A stretch of DNA of 64,000 nucleotides from Steroidobacter agaridevorans (lineage in GTDB: Bacteria > Pseudomonadota > Gammaproteobacteria > Steroidobacterales > Steroidobacteraceae). The stretch spans positions 802,289 to 866,288 of the forward strand of contig NZ_BLJO01000002.1 in the NCBI RefSeq assembly GCF_009932555.1. Reading direction: 5' to 3'. Made by a program: the position numbers and the translations under genes. Position 1 is the first letter of the stretch; every line of letters starts with the position of its first letter. The notes beneath the pieces are model-generated. The model saw nothing but the letters and a program-made list of their open reading frames with translations, did not search any database and had not been told where the DNA came from. This document shows, one piece after another, positions 34,931 to 43,539 of this stretch.

Positions 34931-35803
34931 CTACCAGTAGAAGAAGGTGACGATGATGTGCAACACCAGCGCGATCAGCAGCGCGATGGTGACGGGCACG
35001 TGAAAGTACAGCCAGATTTTCAACCAGCCGTACAAGCGGATGTCACGACGGATGCGGCGTAACACGGCCTGCCGGCGGCACAACAGAACGATCAGCTGCT
35101 GCAGGTTGGCAGCCTCGGCGCCCTTCGCCGCTCGCGGCAGGCGCGTACCGACGAAATCGATGACTTGCTGCTGGTCGGTGTTGCGGACCGGCTTGCCCTC
35201 GCCGCGAACGAAATACGAGCCGTCGCGACTGAAGAGCTGCGAATAGATGCCGCCGCCCAGCGTCGTGCGCTCGATGCTGCTGTCGACGGCAATGGCCACA
35301 TCCGGCGCGCAACGGCTCGCGACCGAGCGAGCATTGCGATCCAACTCGAACAATTCGGCAAACAGCTCCGCGCGGGCCCCACCTTCGCGGTTTTTGGAAA
35401 TGAGCTGGGGGTAGCTCATGTACGTGTACAAGCCGAAGAAGCCACTCAGAATGACCACACACATGAGCACATACGCAAGCGTGTGCAAATTCCAGCCAAC
35501 CTGGATGCCGGAATGCAGGGTCGCGATGACGATGAGCGTCGAACCGAGGTACACGTGCGCCGAGGTCCAGCCTTGCACGGTGCCGGTGGTGGAGCTGTAA
35601 CGGCGCTTGCGGACCCCGAGCATCGTCAGCCAGACGATCAGCAGCGCACCGACCGTACCGAGCACATAGCCCTGCCAGGTGCCGCCGTTCGGCGGCTGCG
35701 AGTCGCCCTGGGTGACATACAGAACACAGGCGGCCACGACCAGCCCGAGCGACCACCAGAGATAGCGGGCGCCGCGATAGGAGAGCAGATTGCGGTGGAT
35801 CAC
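34931..35803 (-). CDS. Membrane protein with candidate b-heme histidines
   Basis: 290 residues from the GTG at 35803, which overlaps the stop of the upstream fusion gene (GTGA) and has GAGG upstream. About five membrane spans: near 13-31, 46-64, 84-100, 106-128 and 265-288. Histidines lie in or at the ends of spans: His83 (SAHVYLG), His97 (ATLHSG), His107 (NLHTLAY), His268 (YFHVPV) and His282 (LVLHII), a pattern suited to two b hemes as in cytochrome b561 or ferric-reductase-like proteins. Between spans 4 and 5 is a soluble loop of about 130 residues. Its place between the cytoplasmic Fe-S/flavin protein and the FHA-decaheme gene suggests it moves electrons across the inner membrane or exchanges them with quinone. 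Family not firmly recognised. Confidence 0.75.
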   Translation of the reverse strand: MIHRNLLSYRGARYLWWSLGLVVAACVLYVTQGDSQPPNGGTWQGYVLGTVGALLIVWLTMLGVRKRRYSSTTGTVQGWTSAHVYLGSTLIVIATLHSGIQVGWNLHTLAYVLMCVVILSGFFGLYTYMSYPQLISKNREGGARAELFAELFELDRNARSVASRCAPDVAIAVDSSIERTTLGGGIYSQLFSRDGSYFVRGEGKPVRNTDQQQVIDFVGTRLPRAAKGAEAANLQQLIVLLCRRQAVLRRIRRDIRLYGWLKIWLYFHVPVTIALLIALVLHIIVTFFYW

Positions 35804-38331
35804 CGCTTCCGCTCCTCGACCAGATCGATGAACTGCTCGGGCCCGATGCGGATGGCGGCGCCCGTGGGGCAAGCTCGCACGCAGGCCGGCCCGCCCTTGA
35901 GGCCGACGCAGGCGTCGCACTTGGTTGCCTTCTTGCCCTTGTCCTTGGCCTTCGCGGAGGGCTTGTAGTCGGGCTCTTCGCCCGGGCCGCTACCGGCCGC
36001 GAAAATCATCCACGACACCAGGCCCGGTTTCTTCGGCGCGTCGTAGACCATGCGGATCACGCCGTACGGACAATTCGCCTCGCAGTTGCCACAGCCGATG
36101 CAGGTGTCGTTGATGTAGACCTCGCCGCTCTCCGAGCGGCGCAATGCGTTCGGCGGGCAGTCCTTCATGCAATGAGGCTGCTCGCAGTGGCGGCATGAGA
36201 TCGGAATGTGGATGTTGGCGAAAGTCGCGCCGGCTTCGCGATCGAGCCGGGAGACGCCTTCATGCGTTTCGGCACACGCCTTTTCGCAATTGTCACAACC
36301 GACGCACAGCGCTTCGTCGATGACCAGGACGTTGGTGGCTTCGCCGAGCCCCTCGTCCATCAGGAAGTTCATCAACGTGCCGGCTTCCGGCCGCACCTGC
36401 ATGCGAGCGTTGTCGACCACTCTCCGGCTCACATCCTTTTGTAAAGGGTCGAGGCGCGCGTCGTCGCGGCGCGTGAGCTCCAAAAACTCCCTGCGCTTGA
36501 TCTCGATCAGCTCGGCCGCCACGTTCGCAGTCGCCGTCTCACGGCGCATGGGATCGCCCATCAACGCCATCTCGCCGATCAGCTGACCGGAGCGGACCTG
36601 CGACACCAGCTTGTCTGCATCGCCTTGACGACGTAACAAGGTGATCGCACCCGAGCGCAGCACGAACAACGAATCGCCCACTTCGCCTTCGCTGAACAGC
36701 ACTTCGCCTGCTTTGAGCCTGCGCAGCGTGACGCGTGTGGCGATGCTGCGAAGTTCTCTGAGCGTCGCGTACGGAGCGAAGTGCCGCTGCAGCTCGCGCA
36801 CGATGAAGATCCAGTCGATGCCGCTGCGAACCTCCTCGTTGGAGTTCATCAGCTTCAGCATGGTGCGTCGAGGCGTCTCCACCAGGATGCAGCCCGGCCC
36901 CGCGACCGCTTTTTCCAAGCGCGGCCGGCCCGACAGCAAGCTCATCTCGCCGAAGAACTCGCCGCGCCCCAGACGCGTGCGGATCTTCTGTCCGCCGGTG
37001 GCTTCGAGCAGCACCTCGCCATCGACGATGGTGAAGAACGACGTGCCGAACTCACCGGGCTGGTAGATCACCTCGCCTTCGCGGATGACGCGGGTCATGC
37101 GCGGCTGCGGATCTTTCAGCGCCAGCTTCTTCTGCAGCATCGTCATGCGTTTGCGGGCGTCGTCGAACTCGGCGCCCGCCGGGAACGCGACCAGCAGATC
37201 GCTCTCGATCACCAGCTCGCGAAACGCCAGCGCATTCATCTGGCGAAACATGGGAATCAGCGTCTGGAAGCGCTCGACGATCTCATCGACCGAGCGCTCG
37301 AACGGCAAGCCGAAGAACTGATATTCCAGCAGCGGATGATCCGCCGGCTTGACATCGTTGCCGTTGATGAACTCGATGACGTCATAGCCCTGGTTCATCG
37401 CCTGCTTGATGAGCGGGTAGCCCGCCAGCGAGCCGATGATGTACACGCCCGGCACGTTGCTTTCGTAATGACGGCTCAGCTCGGGAATGGCGTCGGCGCG
37501 CTCGTTTGGAAATTTGATGCCGACAGATTCGACGAACTTGCGCGGCGGGATGGCGCCCAGGCGCGCGATGATGCGATGACACTGCACCGTCTTCTCGCCC
37601 GCTGGCGTCTGCATCACGACGGTGAGCGGCATTGCGCCCCCAGCTTGGGTGACGCTCTTGATGCTGGTCTCGTAGTGACAATTCAAACGCCGGCGCGGAT
37701 CGGTGATGGCCGCGACCACCGCGTTGAGGTTGGCGTCCTTGGCGCGGCTGAATTCCTTGCCGCGATTCAAGATCCAGACATCGTTCTGCTCGGCCAGCGC
37801 CAGTGCGTTCTCGATGGCCGAATCGCCCGCGCCGACCACCAGGATGGTCTCGTTGGCGAATTCCTTGGGATCGTCGAGCTGATATTGAACGCGCTCCAGA
37901 TCCTCGCCCGGCGCGCCGAGCTTGCGGGGGTTGCCTTCGAGGCCGATCGCGAGCACGACGCGGGACGCTTGAATGGTCTCGCCGCTGCTGAGCTGGATCG
38001 CGAAGGCGCCCTTGGCGCCACCGATCTTCTTTACTTCGGCGTGGTGACGGATGTTTACATTGAGCTCGCGCAGACCGTCGCCCCACGCCGACAAGATTTT
38101 CTCGCGGCTGCCGGCGCCGAAGCCCAGATCGCTGCGCAGATCCAGGAAGCCGGGCTCGGCCATCACATGCTTGCCCTTCTGGTAACGCTGGATGGTCTTG
38201 GCGTGCGCGCCGAAGCCTTCTAGCAGAACGTAGCTGGGACTCGAGCGTCTGGCCTGTCGATCACGCGCCGCTGCGCGTGCAGCTGCGCTCAGGCCCGCCG
38301 GGCCAGCGCCGATAATTGCGATTTGGTACAT
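35800..38331 (-). CDS. Flavin reductase / double cyclic-nucleotide-binding / four-cluster ferredoxin fusion
   Basis: 843 residues, no signal peptide, cytoplasmic. Residues 1-330 form a two-dinucleotide-binding flavoprotein: FAD motif GAGPAG (8-13), NAD(P) motif VVGAGDSAIENA (165-176), and a terminal VYIIGSLAGYPLIKQAMNQG. It lacks the CxxC redox pair of thioredoxin reductase. Residues about 405-505 and 525-625 are two cyclic-nucleotide-binding domains with GEFFGEMSLLSGRPR (457-471) and GQLIGEMALMGDPMRRETATA (582-602), the latter with the Arg-x-x-Ala pocket. Residues 670-830 hold 16 Cys in four [4Fe-4S] sets (676/679/682/686, 713/716/721/725, 744/747/750/754, 805/808/817/821), as in DmsB/NrfC-type electron-transfer subunits. 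First gene of the multiheme operon. Likely role: pass electrons from NAD(P)H to the membrane protein encoded next, under cAMP/cGMP control (inference). Confidence 0.92.
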   Translation of the reverse strand: MYQIAIIGAGPAGLSAAARAAARDRQARRSSPSYVLLEGFGAHAKTIQRYQKGKHVMAEPGFLDLRSDLGFGAGSREKILSAWGDGLRELNVNIRHHAEVKKIGGAKGAFAIQLSSGETIQASRVVLAIGLEGNPRKLGAPGEDLERVQYQLDDPKEFANETILVVGAGDSAIENALALAEQNDVWILNRGKEFSRAKDANLNAVVAAITDPRRRLNCHYETSIKSVTQAGGAMPLTVVMQTPAGEKTVQCHRIIARLGAIPPRKFVESVGIKFPNERADAIPELSRHYESNVPGVYIIGSLAGYPLIKQAMNQGYDVIEFINGNDVKPADHPLLEYQFFGLPFERSVDEIVERFQTLIPMFRQMNALAFRELVIESDLLVAFPAGAEFDDARKRMTMLQKKLALKDPQPRMTRVIREGEVIYQPGEFGTSFFTIVDGEVLLEATGGQKIRTRLGRGEFFGEMSLLSGRPRLEKAVAGPGCILVETPRRTMLKLMNSNEEVRSGIDWIFIVRELQRHFAPYATLRELRSIATRVTLRRLKAGEVLFSEGEVGDSLFVLRSGAITLLRRQGDADKLVSQVRSGQLIGEMALMGDPMRRETATANVAAELIEIKRREFLELTRRDDARLDPLQKDVSRRVVDNARMQVRPEAGTLMNFLMDEGLGEATNVLVIDEALCVGCDNCEKACAETHEGVSRLDREAGATFANIHIPISCRHCEQPHCMKDCPPNALRRSESGEVYINDTCIGCGNCEANCPYGVIRMVYDAPKKPGLVSWMIFAAGSGPGEEPDYKPSAKAKDKGKKATKCDACVGLKGGPACVRACPTGAAIRIGPEQFIDLVEERKR

Positions 38332-38738
38332 GCAGAAACAAATGCGCCCGCACTTGCTCCTCCCTGCGATTGCTTGCGACCCGCTGCCATCCCGTTCACT
38401 TATATTTGTTAAATCGCGACGGATGCTACCGGCCCGGCCGCGACGCTAGCAAGGTGTCTACCGTGCGCTACGTCACGGAATCCAGGACGTTTGTAGCAGC
38501 GAATAGATGAGTCGGCGCTGGTTGGAGACTGGTGCGGATCGATCTCAATGGTTGACTCCAGCTCGATTCGCCCGGACCGGCGAACTGGATGCGCGAGCAA
38601 GGCCTGCGACGCGCCGGTGAAAACATTCATCCGCCATACACGAAGCCCATGCTGTCATCGCCGTTCGAGCGCAAAAGTCAGGGTTTGCGGGCGCTGCGCG
38701 CCGACGTAAACTCAGCCAGGAATCAGAAGGAAGCTCCG
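38332..38738. other. 407-nt divergent intergenic region
   Basis: No gene is supported here; short frames on both strands have no family character. It should contain the promoter of the multiheme operon on the minus strand (a TATAAG near 38400 lacks a convincing -35) and that of the protease gene on the plus strand. A G-rich GGGAGGAG on the minus strand near 38366 is too far from the ATG at 38331 to be its ribosome binding site. Confidence 0.6.
38685..38712 (+). promoter_or_regulatory. Candidate promoter for the S8 protease gene
   Basis: TTGCGG (38685-38690), 16-nt spacer, TAAACT (38707-38712). Transcription would start about 20 nt before the ATG at 38739. Moderate match to sigma70 consensus. 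Confidence 0.35.
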
Positions 38739-40733
38739 ATGAAGATGCTCGCCGCCGTCGTGCTGTCCGCGTTCGTCGCCCTGCCGGCGCTCGGGCAAGC
38801 ACGGGAGTATCAGGGCGCCCGGCTGCAGGCGCCGGACGCCACCGACCAGATCATCGTACGTTGGCGCAACGGCGCGAAAGCAACGCTCTCGGCCGCGCCC
38901 GCCCAGCGTGCCAGCAAGCTCACCGGCCGCTCGGGCCTCGCGATCCAGCACAAGCGCAGCAGCAGCTCGAATACCGACGTGTACAAGCTCGACCACGCCT
39001 TGAACGGCGGTGAGCTGCAGGCCGTGCTCGCCAAGCTCCAGGCCGATCCCGACGTGGAGTTCGCGGTCGCCGACAAGCGCCGCCAGATCCAGCAGATCCC
39101 TTCGGACCCGCTCATTGCCAACCAGTGGTATTTCCTCAGCGCGGAACCAGCCGCTACTCACACCGATGAGGCTTGGGACATCACCACCGGCGTGGCGAAC
39201 ACGGTGGTCGCGGTGCTCGACACCGGCATCCGCCCCGACCATCCCGATCTCGCCAACGATACGGACAACGATCCGAGCAACGACAAACTGCTGCCCGGCT
39301 ACGACTTCGTCACCGATCCGCGCATGGCCAACGATAGCGACGGCCCGGACCCCGATGCGACCGACCCGGGCGACTGGGTCGATGCCGCCGATCGCGGGAC
39401 GTCGTTCTTCGCCAATTGCACGGCCACTTCCAGCTCCTGGCACGGCACGCGCGTTTCGAGCTTGATCGGCGCCAAGAGCAACGAAGGCTTCGGCATGGCC
39501 GGCGCCGACTGGGCCACCAAGATCCTGCCAGTGCGAGTTCTCGGCAAATGCGGTGGCTTCGACTCCGACATCATCGACGGCATGCGCTGGGCGGCGGGCC
39601 TGCAGGTCGAGGGCGCCCCGACCAATCAGAATCCCGCCGATATCATCAACCTGAGTCTCGGCGGCGACGACGATTGCAGCGCCGCCTATCAATCCGCCGT
39701 CGATGAAATCATCGGGCGAGGCACGTTGATCGTGGCCTCGGTCGGCAACGACGGCATTCCTCCCGGCACGCCCGCGAACTGCGAGAACGTGCTAGGCGTC
39801 GGCGGCATTCGCCACGTCGGCACCAAGATCGGCTTCAGCAACCTGGGCCCGGGCACCGACATTTCCGCGCCCGGCGGCAATTGCGTGAACGACGGCCCGC
39901 CGTTCACCGACGCCTCGCCCTGCGTTTACGCCGTGCAAGTGGCCATCGACACGGGCACCACCGTGCCGGTCGCCCCCGGCCATACCGATCGAGTGACTCG
40001 GCCCAACTTCGGCACCAGCTTCTCGGCGCCAATGGTGGCCGGCGCCGCGGCGTTGATGCACTCGGTCAACCCGCAACTCACGCCGGCTCAGTTCACCACG
40101 TTGTTACAGGAATCGGCCTCGCCATTCCCGACATCGAGCGCTACAACCAATGCGATCTGCCGTGTGCCGACGACTTTCGTGCAAGGCGCCGAATGTATCT
40201 GCACGACGGTGACTTGCGGCGCCGGCATGCTCAACACGGCGGCTGCCGTGAGCGCCGCACTCAAGCCTTTCGGCGTCGTGCAGTCGACGGCGACCATCGA
40301 ACCGAATGTCGCTGTAAATATCAGCGGCGGCACCAGCTTCGCCGCGCCTGCCCGCGCGGTGACGAGCTATCAGTGGAGTGTTCTCAACGTGACGGGCGCG
40401 ACGCCGACGATCGCCGACGTGGCGGCCACGTCGACGACGGTGCAGGTGAATGGCAACAGCCGCTTCACGTTGCGACTGCGGGTGACGGACGATGCGGGCG
40501 TGACCGATGACACCGATTTCGCGATGGTCACGTCCACGCCGCCCGAACCGCAAACGCCGCCGGCGTCATCGCCGATCGGCCAGAGCAGCGGTGGCGGCGG
40601 CAGCTTCGACTGGTGGCTGCTGTTCCTCGGCTTGTTGCCGCTGGCGCTGCCCGGCCCCCGCCGCCGCAAGGTGGTGAACGGCTCAGCCGGTCGCAGCCAC
40701 CGGCGTCGCCGCCGCGAGCACTTCGCGGAGTGA
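38739..40733 (+). CDS. Exported S8 (subtilisin-type) serine protease with GlyGly-CTERM-like tail
   Basis: 664 residues. Signal peptide (about 1-20, MLAAVVLSAFVALPALGQA), then a propeptide (about 21-125, with DQIIVRWR and a Gln/Arg-rich end). The catalytic domain has Asp151 (VVAVLDTGIRPDHPDL), His225 (SSSWHGTRVSSLIGA) and Ser417 (NFGTSFSAPMVAGAAALMHS). An Ig/PKD-like domain follows (about 535-625). The C-terminus has a Gly-Ser-Gly stretch, a hydrophobic segment FDWWLLFLGLLPLAL and basic PRRRK, the layout of GlyGly-CTERM sorting signals cut by rhombosortase. Several paired cysteines fit an extracellular enzyme. AGAAGGAAGC precedes the ATG. The frame runs about 17 codons past the basic cluster and overlaps the convergent gabT end by 51 nt. 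Confidence 0.93.
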   Translation: MKMLAAVVLSAFVALPALGQAREYQGARLQAPDATDQIIVRWRNGAKATLSAAPAQRASKLTGRSGLAIQHKRSSSSNTDVYKLDHALNGGELQAVLAKLQADPDVEFAVADKRRQIQQIPSDPLIANQWYFLSAEPAATHTDEAWDITTGVANTVVAVLDTGIRPDHPDLANDTDNDPSNDKLLPGYDFVTDPRMANDSDGPDPDATDPGDWVDAADRGTSFFANCTATSSSWHGTRVSSLIGAKSNEGFGMAGADWATKILPVRVLGKCGGFDSDIIDGMRWAAGLQVEGAPTNQNPADIINLSLGGDDDCSAAYQSAVDEIIGRGTLIVASVGNDGIPPGTPANCENVLGVGGIRHVGTKIGFSNLGPGTDISAPGGNCVNDGPPFTDASPCVYAVQVAIDTGTTVPVAPGHTDRVTRPNFGTSFSAPMVAGAAALMHSVNPQLTPAQFTTLLQESASPFPTSSATTNAICRVPTTFVQGAECICTTVTCGAGMLNTAAAVSAALKPFGVVQSTATIEPNVAVNISGGTSFAAPARAVTSYQWSVLNVTGATPTIADVAATSTTVQVNGNSRFTLRLRVTDDAGVTDDTDFAMVTSTPPEPQTPPASSPIGQSSGGGGSFDWWLLFLGLLPLALPGPRRRKVVNGSAGRSHRRRRREHFAE

Positions 40734-41993
40734 TTTCTCGATGATGTCGAGGCCTTCGTTGATGATCGCGTCGGACGCCGTCAACGGCACCAGCAAGCGA
40801 ATCACGTTGCTGTAAAGACCGCACGACAACAGCACCAGGCCGTTGGCAGCCGCGCGCTGGACCAGCGCCTTGGCGAGATCCGCATCGGGCGCATGCGGAT
40901 CGCGATTGCGCACCAACTCCATCGCAACCATCGCGCCCAGGCCACGCACTTCACCGACGCACGTGAACTCGCCCTGGAACTTGCGCAGGCGCTGCATGAG
41001 GATGTCGCCAACGTGATTGGCGCGCGCCGGCAACTTCTCCTTCTCCATCACATCGATCACGGCGAGCGCAGCGGCACAGCTCACCGCCGAGCCCGCGTAC
41101 GTTCCGCCGAGACCGCCGGTAATCGGCGCATCCATGATCTGCTGTTTGCCGACGACGGCCGCGAGCGGGAAACCGCCGGCCAGGCTCTTCGCCATGGTCA
41201 TCAGATCCGGCTCGATGCCGTAGTGCTCGATAGCAAACATCTTGCCGGTGCGAGCAAAGCCGGTCTGGATCTCATCGACGATCAGCACGATGCCGTGCTT
41301 GTCACAAAGCGCGCGCAGTGCTTTGAGGAATTCCACGGGCGCCGCATAGAACCCGCCTTCGCCGAGCACCGGCTCGATGATGATGGCGGCCACCCGTGAC
41401 GGTTCGACGTCATATTTGAAGAGCTGATCGAGCGCGGCCAGGCTGTCTTCGGACGTCACACCGTGATACGTCACGGGATACGGCACGTGATAAACATCGC
41501 CGGGGAACGGACCGAAGCCTACCTTGTACGGCGACACTTTGCCGGTCAGCGCCATCGCCATGTAGGTGCGCCCATGGAAGCTGCCGCCGAATGCGATCAC
41601 CGCGGAGCGCCCCGTGTGAGCGCGCGCGATCTTCACCGCGTTTTCGACCGCTTCGGCGCCCGTCGTCACCAGCATCGTCTTCTTCGGCGTCGGGCCCGGC
41701 GCCAGCGCATTGAGCTTCTCGGCCAGTTCAACAGCAACGCGATAGGGGGTGATCATGACGCAGGTATGCGTGAAGCCCGCGTCGAGCTGCTGCTGCACGG
41801 CCGCCTTCACTTGCGGATGCAGGTGACCGGTGTTCAGCACCGCAATGCCGCCGGCGAAGTCGACGAAGCGGCGCCCGTCCGCATCCCACACTTCGGCGTT
41901 CTGCCCCTTCTCGATATAGATGGGCAGCATGGTGGACATGCCCTTGGTGAGCGCAGCGTTGCGCCGGTTGTGCAGGTCTGAATTAGCTGACAT
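40683..41993 (-). CDS. gabT: 4-aminobutyrate aminotransferase
   Basis: 436-residue class III PLP aminotransferase. Motifs: VDFAGGIAVLNTGHLHPQV, TTGAEAVENAVKIARAHTGRSAVIAFGGSFHGRT (PLP phosphate site), IIIEPVLGEGGFYAAP, LIVDEIQTGFARTG and the PLP Lys in MTMAKSLAGGFPLAAVVG. It converts GABA plus 2-oxoglutarate to succinate semialdehyde plus glutamate. ATG 41993 gives MSANSDLHNRRNAALTKGM, a typical GabT N-terminus. The open frame runs on upstream through galU and is not coding there. No gabD is next to it. Its 3' end overlaps that of the convergent protease. Confidence 0.92.
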   Translation of the reverse strand: MSANSDLHNRRNAALTKGMSTMLPIYIEKGQNAEVWDADGRRFVDFAGGIAVLNTGHLHPQVKAAVQQQLDAGFTHTCVMITPYRVAVELAEKLNALAPGPTPKKTMLVTTGAEAVENAVKIARAHTGRSAVIAFGGSFHGRTYMAMALTGKVSPYKVGFGPFPGDVYHVPYPVTYHGVTSEDSLAALDQLFKYDVEPSRVAAIIIEPVLGEGGFYAAPVEFLKALRALCDKHGIVLIVDEIQTGFARTGKMFAIEHYGIEPDLMTMAKSLAGGFPLAAVVGKQQIMDAPITGGLGGTYAGSAVSCAAALAVIDVMEKEKLPARANHVGDILMQRLRKFQGEFTCVGEVRGLGAMVAMELVRNRDPHAPDADLAKALVQRAAANGLVLLSCGLYSNVIRLLVPLTASDAIINEGLDIIEKSLREVLAAATPVAATG

Positions 41994-42055
41994 GAGAGAT
42001 CTCAGTTGGAAACAAGTGTGGGCGGGCCCGCCTGGCCCGCCCGACAGGAGACGGA

Positions 42056-42961
42056 TCAGCCCTTCGGCGCGAGCGTGGTCGACGCGAGGTTGCGCAGGTA
42101 GTCGTGGAACTTGGTGCCGAGGCTTTCGTGCTTCAAGCCGTACTCGACCGTGGCTTGCAGATAGCCGAGCTTGCTGCCGCAGTCGTAGCGCTTGCCTTCG
42201 AACTCGTAAGCAAACACGCTCTCGTCGCCGAGCAGATCGGCGATCGCATCGGTGAGCTGAATCTCGCCGCCCGCGCCGCGCCCGGTGTTCTCGAGCTTGG
42301 CGAAAATGGTCGGCGACAACAGATAACGGCCGACCACGGCCAGCGTCGAGGGCGCATTCGACGGCCGCGGCTTCTCGACGATTTGTTTCACTTTGCTGAT
42401 GCGGCCCTCGCGCTCTTCGGTCGCGACGATGCCGTACTTGTCCGTTTCGGCGCGCGGCACGGTTTCCACACCGAGCACACTGCCGCCGCGCTCCGCATGC
42501 ACTTCGGCCATCTGACGCAGGCACGGCGTCGGCGCGTCGATCAAGTCGTCGGCGAGATGCACGAAGAAAGGTTCGTCGCCGACCACCGGCTTGGCGCACC
42601 ACACGGCATGGCCCAGACCCAGCGGCGACGGCTGGCGGATGTAGATGCAGCTGGCCCACGACGGCACGATGTCCTTGAGCGCCTTGAGCAACTCTCGCTT
42701 GCCCTGCGCTTCCAGCGCCTCTTCCAGTTCGTGGTCGCTATCGAAATGGTCTTCGATGGCACGCTTGGAGCTGCCGGTAATGAATACCAGCTTGCGCGCA
42801 CCGGCCGCGAGCGCCTCCTCGGCGGCGTACTGGATCAGCGGCTTGTCGACGATCGGCAACATCTCTTTGGGACTGGCCTTGGTGGCCGGCAAAAAGCGCG
42901 TGCCGCGCCCCGCCACTGGAAAGACTGCCGTCCGGATCTCTGTCGTCGATACTTTCGCCAC
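42056..42961 (-). CDS. galU: UTP-glucose-1-phosphate uridylyltransferase
   Basis: 301-residue nucleotidyltransferase making UDP-glucose for envelope polysaccharides. The N-terminal signature is [38 protein letters not shown], with [31 protein letters not shown] and [11 protein letters not shown]. The length is normal for GalU. It is 62 nt upstream of gabT on the same strand, and a strong terminator of the preceding comEA gene lies just beyond its start. Confidence 0.95.
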   Translation of the reverse strand: MAKVSTTEIRTAVFPVAGRGTRFLPATKASPKEMLPIVDKPLIQYAAEEALAAGARKLVFITGSSKRAIEDHFDSDHELEEALEAQGKRELLKALKDIVPSWASCIYIRQPSPLGLGHAVWCAKPVVGDEPFFVHLADDLIDAPTPCLRQMAEVHAERGGSVLGVETVPRAETDKYGIVATEEREGRISKVKQIVEKPRPSNAPSTLAVVGRYLLSPTIFAKLENTGRGAGGEIQLTDAIADLLGDESVFAYEFEGKRYDCGSKLGYLQATVEYGLKHESLGTKFHDYLRNLASTTLAPKG

Positions 42962-43033
42962 TGCACATCTCCGCGTTGGAACTTAAGGGGTGCGACGCCG
43001 ATGATATCGCAAGCGGCTGCGGCCGGAGGGGTG

Positions 43034-43061
43034 ACAAAAGGCCCGGTCACTGGTGACCGGG
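43034..43061 (-). terminator. Rho-independent terminator after comEA
   Basis: GCCCGGTCAC (43052-43061 read on minus) and GTGACCGGGC (43040-43049 on minus) form a perfect GC-rich 10-bp stem. The minus strand continues CCTTTTGTC, a T tract. It lies 24 nt after the comEA stop. Confidence 0.8.
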
Positions 43062-43084
43062 CGCAGTTCACACGATTGGCCTCC

Positions 43085-43387
43085 TCAGCCGCCCTTGCGA
43101 GCGCCGGCTGTCGCGGAATCCATACGGATGTTGACGCGGTTTCGTTCCAACGTTTTGGCGCCGATGCCCTTGATCTTGCGCAGCTCGTCGGCGCTCTTGA
43201 AGGCGCCGTTCTTTTCGCGGTACTCGACGATGTCCTGCGCCTTGCTGAGCCCGATGCCTTGCAGCTCTTTGGCGATGGTGGCGGCATCGGCGCTGTTGAT
43301 GTCCACCGGGCCGGCCCAGACTGACGCAGGCAACAGACTGCAGATCAGCACCTGCACCGCGCGCCTGACCGAAAGATGTGTCGACAT
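43085..43387 (-). CDS. ComEA-type helix-hairpin-helix DNA-binding protein
   Basis: 100-residue exported protein. The signal peptide ends VWAG, followed by VDINSADAATIAKELQGIGLSKAQDIVEYREKNGAFKSADELRKIKGIGAKTLERNR. These are two helix-hairpin-helix motifs (GIGLSKA and GIGAKTL), as in the periplasmic DNA-binding domain of ComEA. It is likely to bind double-stranded DNA in the periplasm during uptake. AAGGAGAG lies ideally before the ATG at 43387. No other competence gene is in the window. Confidence 0.9.
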   Translation of the reverse strand: MSTHLSVRRAVQVLICSLLPASVWAGPVDINSADAATIAKELQGIGLSKAQDIVEYREKNGAFKSADELRKIKGIGAKTLERNRVNIRMDSATAGARKGG

Positions 43388-43425
43388 GATTCTCTCCTTG
43401 AATGTATTCAATTTGCCGTAGCGAT

Positions 43426-43445
43426 CCGGATGCGATGGCATCCGG
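43426..43445 (-). other. Leader hairpin upstream of comEA
   Basis: CCGGATGC (43426-43433) and GCATCCGG (43438-43445) form a perfect 8-bp stem with a 4-nt loop. It lies about 40 nt before the comEA start, in the 152-nt gap after lapB. A 5-bp TGGGC-TTTT-GCCCA stem nearer lapB may end that gene's transcript. Function not known. Confidence 0.4.
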
Positions 43446-43539
43446 CGGCGGAGATTGTCGACACGATGGGCTGTCGCAAAGGGGCGAATATTTGGGCAAA
43501 AGCCCACGCAATCGGACGATCTGCGGCGTCCCGATATGC

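Noticed and set aside
36781..38223. 480-codon plus-strand frame opposite the flavin/Fe-S fusion gene
   Set aside because: No domain; the minus strand has FAD, cyclic-nucleotide and Cys-cluster motifs.
38370..38392. Sigma54-like GG...GC pattern upstream of the flavin/Fe-S fusion gene
   Set aside because: The spacing between GG and GC is 9 instead of 10 nt and the flanking bases match poorly.
41994..42659. N-terminal extension of gabT through galU
   Set aside because: The frame stays open, but its translation is not GabT-like and galU is clear on the same strand in another frame.
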